From assembly GCF_035046485.1 (NCBI RefSeq), contig NC_085137.1:497238772-497302771 (forward strand): DNA of 64,000 nucleotides, read 5' to 3'. The position numbers and the translations under genes are program-made. Below are positions 1-46,600 of this stretch, piece after piece. Origin of the DNA: Aedes albopictus. Its lineage: Eukaryota; Arthropoda; Insecta; Diptera; Culicidae. The notes beneath the pieces were generated by a model, which saw only the letters and a list, made by a program, of their open reading frames with translations, was not told the DNA's origin and made no database searches. Each line of letters starts with the position of its first letter. Within the stretch, counting starts at the first letter, position 1.

Positions 1-1545
1 GGGAACAGCAGCGACATTCGTCCTCTATAGTTTCTTAACTCTATTATAATAACACGTTCATGCTCATGCAAATTTACAACTAGCGTCTTCTGGTGGCACG
101 AATCAAATGGTCAATCAACTGAAAGCCCTTGATCTACCAACCAACCTTGCCAAAGATATCAACTTCCCAGGTAATCAGACTCGGAGATATATAAGATATA
201 AAATTTGCATACTCATTAGCACCACTTACTGGCGAAATATTGATTTCAACGACCCATCAACCAAATGCACTTAACCTATTTGACAACTTTGCCGAAACCA
301 CCATCTCTCTTCTAGTAACCAGGATCCTGAGAACTATTGCATATACATTTTTTATGTTCACTAGCGTCATCTAGTGATGAAATTACGATTCAAACGGACA
401 ACTATCTGTAAGTTTTCGATCTTTTAGAAGGTCGGCACGAGAGGTAACTTTTCCTCCATTTGGTCTTTGATCTACCAAACAACTTTGCCGAAGACACCAT
501 CTTTCTGCGTAAAGTGGAGCTTCGTGGCCGTTCGGTTAGCGTTACCAAGCGTGTAACCGCATCATGCTATCCACTGGTGAATGTAATGTATGTCGTGTCC
601 ATGGTCTAGTGTTAAGTTTTGTTCAGTCTGTATAGCCTCTGGCTGAAGACGGTGTCCCGTGCCTTTTTAATCGGAATCCTTAGCTACATGAGATTGAAAA
701 TGTACATGCTCACTAGCGCCTCCTAGTGGTGGAATTTGAAATCAAACTGTCACTCATCTATAAGCCCTTGATATACCAAACATCTTTGCCGAAGACACTA
801 CCTTTCTAAGTAATAAGGGTCCAGAGAAACATAATATATAATATTTACGTGCTTACTAGCGCCGCCAAGTGATGAAATTTCAAATTAAACTGCGAATCAT
901 CCGTAAGTACTTGACCTACCAAACAACTTTGTCGAAGACACCACCTTTCTAAGTTATTAGGTTCCTGAGATACATAGGATATAAAGTTTATTTGCTCACT
1001 AGCGCCGCCTAGTGGTGGAATTTCCAATTAAACGGCCAATAATCTGTAAGCCGTTGACTTACCAAACAACTTTGCCGAAGACACCATCTTTCTAAGACAT
1101 CAGGATCCTGAGATATAAGATATAACATGAAATTGCTCACTAGCGCCGCCTAGTGGTGAAATTTCAAATTAAACTGCGAATCATCCGTAAGTCCTTGACC
1201 TACCACACAACTTTGTCAAAGACACCATCTTTCTAAGTTATCAGGTTCCCGAGATACATAGGATATAAAGTTTATTTGCTCACTAGCGCCGCCTAGCGGT
1301 GGAATTTCCAATTAAACGGCTAATAATCTGTAAGCCGTTGACTTACCAAACAACTTTGCCGAAGCCACCATCTTTCTAAGACATCAGGATCCTGAGATAT
1401 AAGATATAACATGATATTGCTCACTAGCGCCGCCTAGTGGACGTATTACGAATCAACTTTGTCAGCATCGAGTAGCCCATGAAATTTACAACAACTTTGC
1501 CAAAGACAGTCCTCCTCTAAACAATCAGGATCCTGAGATATTTCA
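1..1545. repeat. Satellite array, ~142-bp units
   Basis: About ten tandem, imperfect units are seen. The anchor CACTAGCGCCGCCTAGTGG or a variant recurs near 79, 217, 360, 710, 851, 995, 1137, 1280 and 1422, mostly 138-144 bp apart; between 360 and 710 there is one very degenerate unit near 534. Each unit also carries AACTTTGCCGAAGACACCAT followed by a TTTCTAAG..ATCAGG..CCTGAGATA block. The middle units (850-1430) are the most alike, and both edges decay. The array runs off the left edge of the window. No open reading frame is credible. A piRNA-producing satellite (tapiR) is known in Aedes, but I cannot confirm from memory that this is the same repeat. Confidence 0.9.
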
Positions 1546-3572
1546 GAATGTATGGGTGTTGTACAAAGTACAACGCGCGACTGCTCGCGTTACAAAAATT
1601 GGCGCGAGTACTGAAAGGTTAAGGTAGACGATTTCGAGTTATTTTTCCTTGAAACAAATTAAAAATTCTACCAAAAATCCGATTTGTTTTTGCGATGTTT
1701 CCAACATTTGCTGAAGGAATTCGTTGTAGGGAAACCCTTTGGAGCCGGAGGGGTCATATATGGCCTCAATATAGAAACGGCTACATAAATTCACACATTT
1801 AATAAAACAGAAGACTGTCGTCGGCAAAGTATTGTTGCAAATAGAGCCTCTATTAAGGTAAAATGGGAATATTTGTATTTGAGACTATAGAGTCTATAGA
1901 GACAACATAGAACATCCTGGTGTGCCGAAAAGAAATATTTGATGTACCAGTTGTTTTAAGAGCTGAAATTGGATATGGGTTACGTTTATATGTATTCATT
2001 TGACCTTCGTCAAGATTATAAAAGCTGTTTTATGTTCTGGGATGTTCTAGGTGTTCCAAACTGTCCTATAGGGAAGTCCGTCAAATCTACAAGAATAATT
2101 TTGTGTTTTCTTCATAAATATTAGCATTTGCATCTACTGGGAGGCGTGTAGCTCTTGAAATCTCAAATGTCATTTAGAGACACTATAGGGATCTTCCAGG
2201 TCAGCCAAACTGACATGGAGTTCAGAACTTAAAATCTACACTTGTAACAGTAGCCACTTCTGTTATACTATGAGTAACGTTGCATAACCAACCGCAGTGA
2301 CTGAACCAACCTGAAGTCTACTAGATATTATTACCAAACCTTTGGGACATTGGGAGTCGTCCAAACTGTCTTGAAATTTATCTCTACAGTAACAGTAGTG
2401 ATTCTCACATTGAACTGTAATCTGTCATTATTCTAGATCAACCAAACAACTCCGAAGACCATAGCGTTGTTATATATTTTTGGGATATTATGGCTCTTCC
2501 TTACTGTTATGGAGCTTAGTTGATAAAAACAACCACTGGTGGTTTCGTTTTAGATAGTAACGTTACATAACCAAATGTGGGATGCGGCCGAGGATGAAGG
2601 ACTGCAATTGAGTGATGTGGTGAAGAATTGTTGATTCAGTTTTGTTATAATTGTTATTAACGCTAACTAAATGATGTAGATATAATTATTATGGTTGGTA
2701 ATGTTGTGTAGCTCAAAACAGCAAAAAAAGATTACTACGACTGTAAACTCCATGTAATATATTGCAGGAGACTGTGTACAATTATGAACATCCCGAAGCT
2801 TAGTCATAGTATGTATCTGATTTTATTCTGTGAGCTCCAGTAAGTATGTATAATAGATTATGCAATACAACTCTATATAGCCAAAACAAAAATTTCTATT
2901 GGTGTAGATGCTAGATTTTAAACATCATAATACTTTGGATGACCCCAGCTGATCTGATGATGTCCATTGAACTTTCAGAAGACTTACTGGACATGGCAGA
3001 TCACAGTTCACAGTTACACCCGTTGACTTTAGGATTTGAACTCAAGAACAGTTTAGATTTTCTACCCTGTTTATGGTGTTGAGCACAAATGCTACAGAAT
3101 ACTGGATAACTGACACTGAGGAAGATTACAAGTGGTAGTCGAAATAAGCGTATCTGTCAAAGGATAAGCAAAATAGGGCGAATTAAAAGGTACGAAACTG
3201 ATTACACTCATTCGAATAATCTAAGTTGACTTGATAACATGTAAAAATTTCAGCTTTATAGAGCTTTCACTTCACTAGATATATGTTTTAGAAGCATCAG
3301 AATCTGACTTCGCATAATCGAGTCCGACCTGTAACGTTTGGAAAAAATTACCACTAGGTATAGAGAAACAAGGATATTTTAGAAGTGAGAAAGGTGTGAA
3401 TCAACAAGATAAGATGCTACCATGCTTCTTTAATCCAACAAATCTCATTAAAACTGGTAAATGAACATTTTTGTTCAATTTCGTACTTCAGCAATACAGA
3501 ATCTCATTTTTTTTCTCTTCTCATCATAGATGCTACTAGAAATGGTGAGGAAAGGGACCTAATTTGTTTCAA
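1546..3572. other. Non-coding stretch, no gene seen
   Basis: AT-rich sequence without credible coding potential. A decayed copy of the satellite motif (ACCAAACAACTCCGAAGACC) lies near 2447-2470, so the satellite may once have reached further right. A 20-base match at 3314-3333 to the end of the pogo-like MITE at 30045-30258 has no partner end nearby. Confidence 0.6.
3314..3333. repeat. Solo end of a pogo-like MITE
   Basis: ATAATCGAGTCCGACCTGTA is identical to the right terminus, including the TA, of the complete element at 30045-30258. No opposite terminus is found within about 300 bp, so this looks like a truncated copy. Confidence 0.55.
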
Positions 3573-3580
3573 CTTAAAAT

Positions 3581-3793
3581 AGGCTGACCATCCGTCCCGT
3601 ATTTAACGGGACAACAAAATTTTCAAAAACTCGTCACTGGAGCATAGTTTACGTTTTTGACTCAATTATTCGTTCTTTCTAGCTGAAATAGCATTATTAA
3701 CAACATGCAGTTCTGTTTTTAGACATTGATGTCTTTTTTGTTGAGTCTCCGAAATGTGTCCCGTATTTAAACGGGACAAATCTGGTCAGCCTA
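3581..3793. mobile_element. hAT-like MITE, 213 bp
   Basis: Terminal inverted repeats begin TAGGCTGACCA and contain GTCCCGT..TTAA.CGGGACA at both ends. They are flanked by an exact 8-bp direct repeat ACTTAAAA (3573-3580 and 3794-3801). An 8-bp target duplication is typical of hAT elements. The interior has no transposase. Confidence 0.8.
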
Positions 3794-3801
3794 ACTTAAA
3801 A

Positions 3802-6800
3802 CCACAGACAAACAGACGTAACACCTTGAACGATTTTCATGCAAATCCATCGCCCAGTTCACACTACCATCACCTGGTGGAAAAGTCGCACGAATCGCTG
3901 TGTTGTGCAATATCGTCAACAGAAGGCGCTAGTGTGAAACGTCAAATGCATAGAAAAACGATGCGCGCGCCTCTGGTTGTGAAAGCCACAACTATGAACA
4001 TTTAAAATGATCGTTAAAATCGTGGTCGATGGAAATTTCGCAAGTGTTACGTCTGGTCTGTGTTAAAACCATAACTCGTTAATATGAGACGAAACACCAA
4101 TGAAATGGTGTGCGTGAAAGGTGAAAATTTTGCAACATTTATACCTTTATTCGTAATTTCAACGATTAGTTTTTGTCAGTTAAGGTTCAAATGAGGATTA
4201 TACGTCAAAATTATACACCGATTGCGCTTATTTTACTTGACCTGGTGGCAAAATGCTCTAGTTGCCATCATGGCCCTGCCCCGTCTACCCATAATTAGCA
4301 GTAAAAAAGAAACAAATAACCATTAGGTACATCGAATTTTGATTTTGGAATGTTTCCACATCACTACCTGACCTTTAAAAAGGAAAATATGTAGCAAGAT
4401 CAAAATTTGATTTTGTAGATCTTACGCCGCAACGCACCATTCCAAGGTGATCTTCTCACGTTACGGGATTCTACACAAAATAATCTACCTGGTGGCAACA
4501 TATTTCCAAATAGAAAAATCAATGAGTTGTTGCCTAAAACGTTGAATTCCATATTTGTTTTATCAATTCTGGAAAGTTTTAATATACTTTAAATGCTTTC
4601 AACTAGCGACATGAATAATCTTGAGAATCAAAAAAGCTAGGAAAATCCAAGGAAATATGTTGAAAAAAAATCTACATAGAATCTCTTTAAATCGGAAATA
4701 AAACAAACTGCACTTCAATTTGTTTTGAGTAGTATGAAATTTGGGAGCACCCTGCTGAACAGATGTAACAAACGGAACTGTGTTGCCTCCTACCAGTCTT
4801 AAAAGGCATACTTACAGTGATTTTTAGTAAGTCTAACATTCATTCTCAAACTCATTTTTGGTTCAATGATCTTTTGCCTTCAATTTCGTGTTAAGTTGCC
4901 TTAGGGGAAAGGTTTTCTTTTCCAAGCTAGAGAAATAACGTCAGAGTTCGTGGTCAGTTAAACTAGTTATAATTTATTTAAACTTCGATCCTGTACAAGA
5001 GGCCTGCTCTTCCGAATGCTCATCTCTCAGCATGTACAACAGAACAGTGAGAACCCCAACGGGTGGGTTCTGCTATTTTACAGCAATCTTTCACTTACCT
5101 AGCCATTACAGTGCGATTCCACGCTCAATTTCATTCCAAGAGCTCCAAAATGTCATCATCGTAAGTACCAAGAGAAAGGGATTATCGAATATCCAGTAAA
5201 GAAACCCAATAACGCTGGTAATGTATTTTTCCATTTTCATTTGTTAACCTTTCTCAAAAAAATGCATAAATTGCTTCTTTTTTTTATCAATAAACGACTA
5301 TTAGTACATTTTTTTTTTCTTCTCGCTACAATCAATATTTCCGTTCCTGTTTCGTTAATGTATATACTGTTATTATTATTTTTTCTTTTCCTTTTCTCGA
5401 TAAAAGTTATAATCACATGTGTGTATGTTGTTAATTGTGGATGTGTGTAAACTAGCGTAACATAACTATTGGTACTAAAATAAAAATAAACAACGTTTTT
5501 TTTCTCTTTTGCTCCCACAACAGCGGCGGCAGCACTCAGCTACTTACGACTGTTTTTCTTTTTTTTTTCATTTGTTTGCAATCTTATGATACGATGGATA
5601 ATGCTTTCTTGAGTGATAATATGTATGTTGATTTGCGTTCTTTTATTCAACTCAACTCAAATAATACATTTTCAGCGCACAGTAAAAAGACTGAATCGAT
5701 TGTTGGTTAGCATGAGATGAATGTATGAGTGTTTTTCTATAAAATAATAATGATAAGAACAAAATTCATAGCAAAGCTGGGTTTATTCATAAATAAAGGC
5801 ATGTTTAAAACAATTGTTTTTTCCTAACACGATTATCGATCCATGCGTCTCAAGTCATTTTACAGCTGTATGTGCAACAATTCCATGAGAAAAACTCATG
5901 CCGCCTCTGAAAGTTTTGTTAAACAGGAAAGCTTCCTTCATGAAATTGCTATACGCAAGTGTTTGTGTGCAAGTTTTTGTTTCATACAACGTCGTCCTGT
6001 TTGTGGAGTTCTCTATTCATACAAACGTAAAAACTAACGCAAAACTATACATAAATTGGGTAGGGAAAGCTAGTGTCTCCCATCATCGTGTTTCACAAAA
6101 TTCATCATACGTGGAACAGTTTCAATAACAACAATTCAAGAAAGGCACCTGACAAATATTCCTTTTCGGTTGCTGCTCCACGTTTGCACGCGTGTGTGTG
6201 TCAGTGAGGGAAAGTGCAAACTACAACGGTTAAGCTTAAATTCCTCTAAAAAAGCTGAAAAGCCGTCACAGTTCCTGATTTTCGTGGGTGTAGGAGTGTC
6301 CTTTGGAAGACATGCGCCAAACGCCTTTTTGTTCCTTCTTTAGTGTTAACTCAACAATGCTCTTTTTTAATTTTGCTAGTTTTCTTCATTCTTTGTATAT
6401 GTATAACTTGTTTGTGTGTGTTCCACTTTGTTGCCTTATGGTAATATATTAACAAGGGGTTTGCATACTTTTTCCATCGCATTCTTCTCCATGCTTTGTT
6501 TCTGCTACGAATAAGGAAATAGTGAGTGTGATATGCATGATAGCGTGTCGTAATAGTAGCTGCTCACGTAAAAATAGTAACAAACAGAATAACGAGCGAA
6601 ACGTAGCTGTAGTAGATGTAGTAATAGTAGTGGTGGTTACAACAACCCATTCACATTCACATACATACGAGGTCGATGATCATATCTGTACTTGCAAGTC
6701 GAGGTGTACACGAACAGCAATAACCAATAGGACGATAGGTAGCTAATAGTTTTGGAGATATCTGAGGTTTTCTTGAGTGACGGGAGTGGGGAAACCGTTA

Positions 6801-6884
6801 TGTTGCATCGTTGAATCCAACCTAGTGATCAGTGATCATCAGGATCACTTTTTTTTTTCTACGCCCTACTTACTACCACTACTG
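3802..6884. other. Downstream flank, probable Pkn 3' UTR at right end
   Basis: No credible coding region. The part nearest 6884 should be the 3' untranslated region of the minus-strand Pkn gene, because the stop codon lies at 6885-6887. The end of the transcript cannot be placed. The stretch holds T/A-rich low complexity (5240-5580) and GT-rich runs (6180-6440). Possible minus-strand AATAAA signals occur in the AT-rich part, but none can be singled out. Confidence 0.45.
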
Positions 6885-41108
<34,224 letters not shown>

Positions 41109-41459
41109 CTGTAGGGGGGTAGGAATGAAGACATTTTTTTAGTATTTTTTCAAGAAATGTGGCTAAATTGCATGCGAAATTGAAGTAGTGAACTGTGGAA
41201 CACACACAAATTTGGCTTACCTATCACATTGTGACATTATTATGTCACTACGACTTTGGAGCAATGGCAAATATCTATTTCATATGAATCACCTTTCTAA
41301 TTACTCAGACGCAAAACAGTATGGAGCAAAATGATATGCGGAAGTTTTACTAAACTGATAATGGCTTGCGAAGAAAAACAGCACCGTCTCTCGTCATGTG
41401 CAATGACTGAAAAGGTAGCTTACTGACAGGTAAAGTATGTGGCGTCTTCTAGAGATGAC
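41109..41459. other. Pkn intron, nothing recognised
   Basis: Intronic sequence upstream (in the transcript) of the C2/HR1 exon, with a pyrimidine-rich tract before the acceptor. No other feature is seen. Confidence 0.5.
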
Positions 41460-42290
41460 ACTTTGGGGCATTTTTGAATGGAATAGAACGTTAACCGAGT
41501 AGAAGAAAATAACTAACGAAGATCACATTTTGCTATTGAAAATGTATAGCTGAATGGCAAAAATTGTTATTCGTTTGTTGGGAATAAGAGCTAAAATACC
41601 AAAAATAATATCTGACCTTGTATCGAAAAATAACTCGATAATAACTAATGTTTTTCTTATAAGAACAAACCAAGGACAAAATATTCCAAAATGGAAAATA
41701 ACTGAATAAGTTATTACATAGTTACTGAGAACAAAGTAATAAGTAATAACAAATAAGTTATTTCAAAAGAGATCATTATAATTGTAAATTTTGTTCTTAT
41801 GAATGGAAAAAAAAATGTAGTGAAAGTTCAGAAATGATTTGTGCTTGATTTGATCTTATACATAATATCAAAATTAGTTATTTTTTACTTTTTTCTGGAA
41901 CAAAGTGAGTTATTATTTTTTGTTCTTTTAGCTCTCATTCCCAACAAACCAATAGCAAAATTTGCTCTTCATCAATATTCTATTTAAAATAAAATAAATA
42001 CAAAATAACTCATCAATACCAAAAAAAGTTAAGATTGCGAAACATGCCATTGGGATGTTATTTTACTTAAAATGCTTAGAAGAACTTATTTTGCTATAAT
42101 ATCATATTTTGTTATTATTCAGTTATTTATTGTTATTCAATAATAACTCAGAAATAACAAATTTTGCAATGATAAAATTTTTTGTTGCTGTTATTCATAA
42201 ATCATTCTTATGTAATGATAAAATTAGATATGATTGCAAAATTTGTTATTATTATGTCCTTGGTTTGTTCTTTGCAGATACAATGGACAA
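41460..42290. mobile_element. AT-rich foldback element
   Basis: TTTGTTGGGAATAAGAGCTA near 41575 is inverted as TTTAGCTCTCATTCCCAACA near 41930, and AGAACAAACCAAGGACAAAA near 41663 as TTTTGTTATTATTATGTCCTTGGTTTG near 42245. The whole is dominated by AATAA/TTATT. It is probably one or two overlapping non-autonomous elements; the ends are not fixed. Confidence 0.55.
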
Positions 42291-42640
42291 GCTGTGGAGT
42301 CCCAACACCAGATAAGACTAGCCAATTACCAAGCAATATACATTTCTGAATTGGACACATCTCGTATTTACTTCATTGTCCGATCTGGGATCTCTTTTCA
42401 TTTGGAAAATCGAGTTCTCATTGGTCTGTGATATTTTCCAACAAATTCTTCTTAAAAACTTAAGTATTTTATTCATCCGCGCATTCTAATGTACAATTCA
42501 TTCCGTTTACAATATGTATCCCTAGAACTAAATGCTGCACAACTGCCACTTTGAAACGAAAATGAGAAATCGGAATAATGAAAAAAATAATAGCAAATGC
42601 ATTCCTAAAAGCAATATTTACAAAGCTGCAGCACACACGC

Positions 42641-43605
42641 TCACAGCTTCATTTGGTTCCGCAAGTGAAGCTTCTTCCGCATGTCCACGATGTTGTACGG
42701 CGTATCGTCAACGGACATGGCCCGTTCGCGAATGCTACTCTCCCGTTGCCGCATCCACCGCAGGCAGTGTTCGCACTGACATTCCGGATTCCGAACCGGA
42801 CCCATGTGGACCCCCGGTTTCCGCTTGCCGGTGATCAAACTGCCAAATCGTCTAGCCAACGCCAGGTACTCGCTGGTGTAGCCCTCTACCGGTGACAATA
42901 TTCTCGGAGGAAACGTCGACGACCCGTTCGCCGTCAGCAGGGCTTGCTGAAGCATACGTTTGGAAGCGTCCACTATATTCGACGGTGGCGCCCGGTTGGA
43001 GTTGCTCTTCACCGTCGAAGGACTGGAATCGCTGTGAACTGATTCATTTGGACGGGATGGACTATCGTATACAAAGCTGTGATCCGACTCGGATAGGTTG
43101 TTGTCTGACTCGCTGTGGCGACGATACTTCGGGTTGTGTATCTCCAACAGTTTACGTTCTACCGAAGGTGACTTCCACGTCTGATCACCCCACACTCGTT
43201 CCATCTGGTGAATCCGATAGCGATCTTCGCTGTTGGCGTATTCGAAACTATCCGAGTGTGTAACGTTTGTCCGGCTTCGATTCAGATTCGCCGATTCATC
43301 CAGATCTCCGACTTCGTCCAGACCTGCTGAGGCGAGAGCACTCGATAAACTGCTGCCCGTGACATCCCGTTTTGCCGAGTGAACCGAAAATGGATAGTTG
43401 GAACTAACATTATCATCACTCGGATCGCGCTCCAGGTACTCCAGATTGGCATAGGTCTCGGCCTCTTTCGGCTCCCCGAGAATCTTGTTGAACAGCATCT
43501 GCTTCGATTCGTTGATCTCATCCTTCGTATTGCTCCGCTTCACACTCTTCCTGCTCTGCGATTCGGTTTTCTTCAAACTACCTACCGTAGACAATGTACT
43601 CTGAT
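42641..43605 (-). CDS. Gene 2 exon 5 (terminal)
   Basis: 965 nt. The first two bases complete an Asp codon, and 320 residues and a stop follow. The acceptor is TTTTTCAG. It contains SLKKTESQSRKSVKRSN, LEYLERDPSDDNVSSNYPF, a long Ser-rich region and the Cys-containing C-terminal block. Confidence 0.88.
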
Positions 43606-46600
43606 CTGAAAAATGAAAACCCGAATTGAGTAAAGAACCCACAACCCGTAACCACAAATCTACCAACCAACAACGGTCTGCTGAATCATCCGCCGTGGAA
43701 CTTCGTGCTTCCCGGCCCGTTTGTGCCGCAATTTCATCTCCTCCGACTCGAAAACCGTCGGATGCGAAAGGTTGGAGTTGGCCTTCAGCTCTGCCAGGTG
43801 ACTGGTATCGAAGCGACTTCCCGAAGCCGACGATGACGAAGCGGATCGCACCGAAGACTCGTCCGACGATGACGGCGAGGAAGACTCGGCATCCGATCCC
43901 GTACAGTACACGTCGATGTGCACCGTTCGGGGTTTCTTCTTGCTACTGTCTTTGACGCTGGAACGCTGCGATTGGATTGTATTGCTTGGCGAGAGGATGT
44001 TCGCCGGCGAAAGCGGGGACTTTCGAGGTAACTGCAAACAATTAACAAAGGTCAGGGAATGTAATCGGAATTGTTAGTAGGTGTGCTTGGAAATTACTAA
44101 CAGAGCCATATTTTTCTTCTCGGCGCGTCGCAGCCGGCGACATCAGTGCTTCGGCAGCTTTGCGCGTCGTCAAACTCCGCAGATCATCGCCACTGGTTTG
44201 GACGGTTTTATCTTTGGACAGCTCGATGTCACTCGTCTGGCAGCTGACGTCTTTGGCTTCGTAGATCTTCGATCCATCGAAGGACTGAAAACGATTCCCA
44301 GATATGTATATTAATATTCAGAACGTTCTGAAGTCAGACTTGCATCTAAATACCTTCTCCGGGAAGCAAGTGTACTTGTCGGCCGTTGTCGTGTTGAACA
44401 CATTACCATTGGTGGCGGCGAACTTGCTCACGCTAATGGTGGGTTCATGAGCTCCTCCAACTCCTGTTGGCAGGAGGTCCGCCGTTAACACTATACTACA
44501 GGTACTGGTGCATTTGGGGAATAGAGGCGACGTTGCAGTGGCAGTCAAGGTTTGTGGTGCTGCCAGCAGATTCAGCGGCTTCGCTGTGTCTTGTCCATCT
44601 GAATGTGGTTTGCAGGTCTCGGTACCAGGACTCTGCTTTTTTGGATTGAACAATTGTAATTAAGATTGCTGATTTCCAGTAGGGAAATCCAAAGCAGCGT
44701 TGAGTGATATGTCTTCTTCAATTTGAACGAGCGTTGAAAAAATCTTAAGTTCACCTAGCTAAGTTTTAGGTCACCGTTGGTGATCGTAAGCAGGCCTATG
44801 AGACAGTGGCTTAGAAGTTCTGTACGTTGAGTGTCGTGTTTACCTGCCATGCCTGCGCTACACTGAAATTGTTTTTTGCTGGGTATCAGGGTATTTTATT
44901 TATTTTTGTGCTGGTTGCGTTCAGCAAAACGAATGGCTGTGTATCAGCAATTTTGTGTTGATTTTAAGTAGGTTTAAGTACTAATCAACTCAAAGTGAAA
45001 GGAAAGTCAAAAGTCTTATTGATTTTATGTTCCTTGTTCTGAAGTAGCTGGCATCCGAAATATTACTTCTAGCAGCAATTTTATAAATCCCACAAGAATC
45101 TCGCTGATATATGCTCAATTATATCAAAGCCACTGTTGCGTAACGCTTCAACTCCCACGGTTCAGGCTAGTGAAGGCTTTACGGGTACTGCTATGGCTTC
45201 TGTAACGACATCAACATGATAACTTTAAACACTGGCAAGTTCAAGTTTTCTCCAGCAGCAGATGGTTGTTCTAGAGACAGCCAATGTTTGTTGAGTTTGC
45301 ATTCAATCTGATCGAGTTCAATATCGCTTGAGAGCACATGGAAGATTATCCAGGATCCCTAAGGTAGTAATCACTTGCCAAACTATTTAATGCATGTCAT
45401 CTACATCCATCTAGGGAAAATTGTGTATTTTCGGCAGTTTTGTTCTCTTTGTTATGCTGTTATGTTAAGCTGCTGAACTCAGAGTTGGCCTCAAATCCTT
45501 CCCAGCTAAGCTGAGTTATACGACAAAGTTTCAGGAAATTTGACCGACAAAAACTCCCCATGATGAAGAGAACAAACCTGCCTATAACACCCATCGTCAC
45601 CCTACATCAACATTGCCATGCAGCACATTGGTTGCGGAAAGTACGCGGAGACACTATACAGGAAGAGCATTGATTTTTGCACGAATCGATCACCCCAAGA
45701 ACCATTCAGATACAAGTTTGTTCAATCATCATATCGTAATCCGCGAGATCCGACTGTGCATTGCTATGATCTATCGACAGGAGCTGAAAGCTGGGCACCG
45801 ATTCAACACAATCTGACTGGAAGATGATGCGGTAAAAATATCCATGTTTGAGGAAATGGAGAACTGTAAGAAGACGTAGAAGATCAATGGACCTCCATCA
45901 TGAACGTCTTCATAGCCATATCGATATCTCACGCCGCCATAGTGGGACTAAGATAATTGTAGCCCATGAAAGACACATCTGGGTAATTGTTAACAGACCC
46001 GGTTGATCAGTTGAAATGTTGTTGGTTTGAACACTTTGGTTATCTTTTTCAAGGTCACGTCATCAAAATCTCAGCATGATCTACCAAGGGTTCGACGTGT
46101 TACCGCGTCTTCAATGAAACCCTATCATTGCAGAAGATAGGAACAGCCATCCGTAGTATGACATCAAACAAGATGTCGATTGTATATCAGTCGAGATGTG
46201 CAAAGCAGGTCTTGTGGTACTGCACAATTCTGCAATATCTGGAACAGCGTGCCATGATCTACCATCGTTCTCAGAGTCCTCTGTAAAATCGTTCTCAATG
46301 TGATACAGAAGAAAATTGACGCAACTCTCTGACGGCATGGTTGACAGCGTGTGATGATCTTGTGTGGACCATATTTTCACACTCCGTATCATCCTGGAGC
46401 AAATTAATGAATTCCAGGAGTCTCTCTACTTGGTGATTACGAAGAAGTTTCCGGTCGCCCCAATCAGGACTGAGAAAATCATCGACCTTATTGAAGCCGA
46501 ATATTCTATTTAAACGTGAAATTTGTGCTGCGCTGTTGTATGTCAGTGAAACCTGGTGTGTATCAATGACAAACATCAACTGATCCTGCGTTACATAACT

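Noticed and set aside
1..1545. CRISPR-like array
   Set aside because: Units are contiguous ~142-bp satellite monomers without unique spacers, in a eukaryotic genome.
43658..43667. Alternative GTAGAT donor for gene 2 exon 4
   Set aside because: Joining there to exon 5 gives an immediate TGA stop; the weaker GTTGGT keeps the frame.
45613..45827. Small open frames in gene 2 intron 1
   Set aside because: No recognised family, no splice support, and overlapping frames of similar length.
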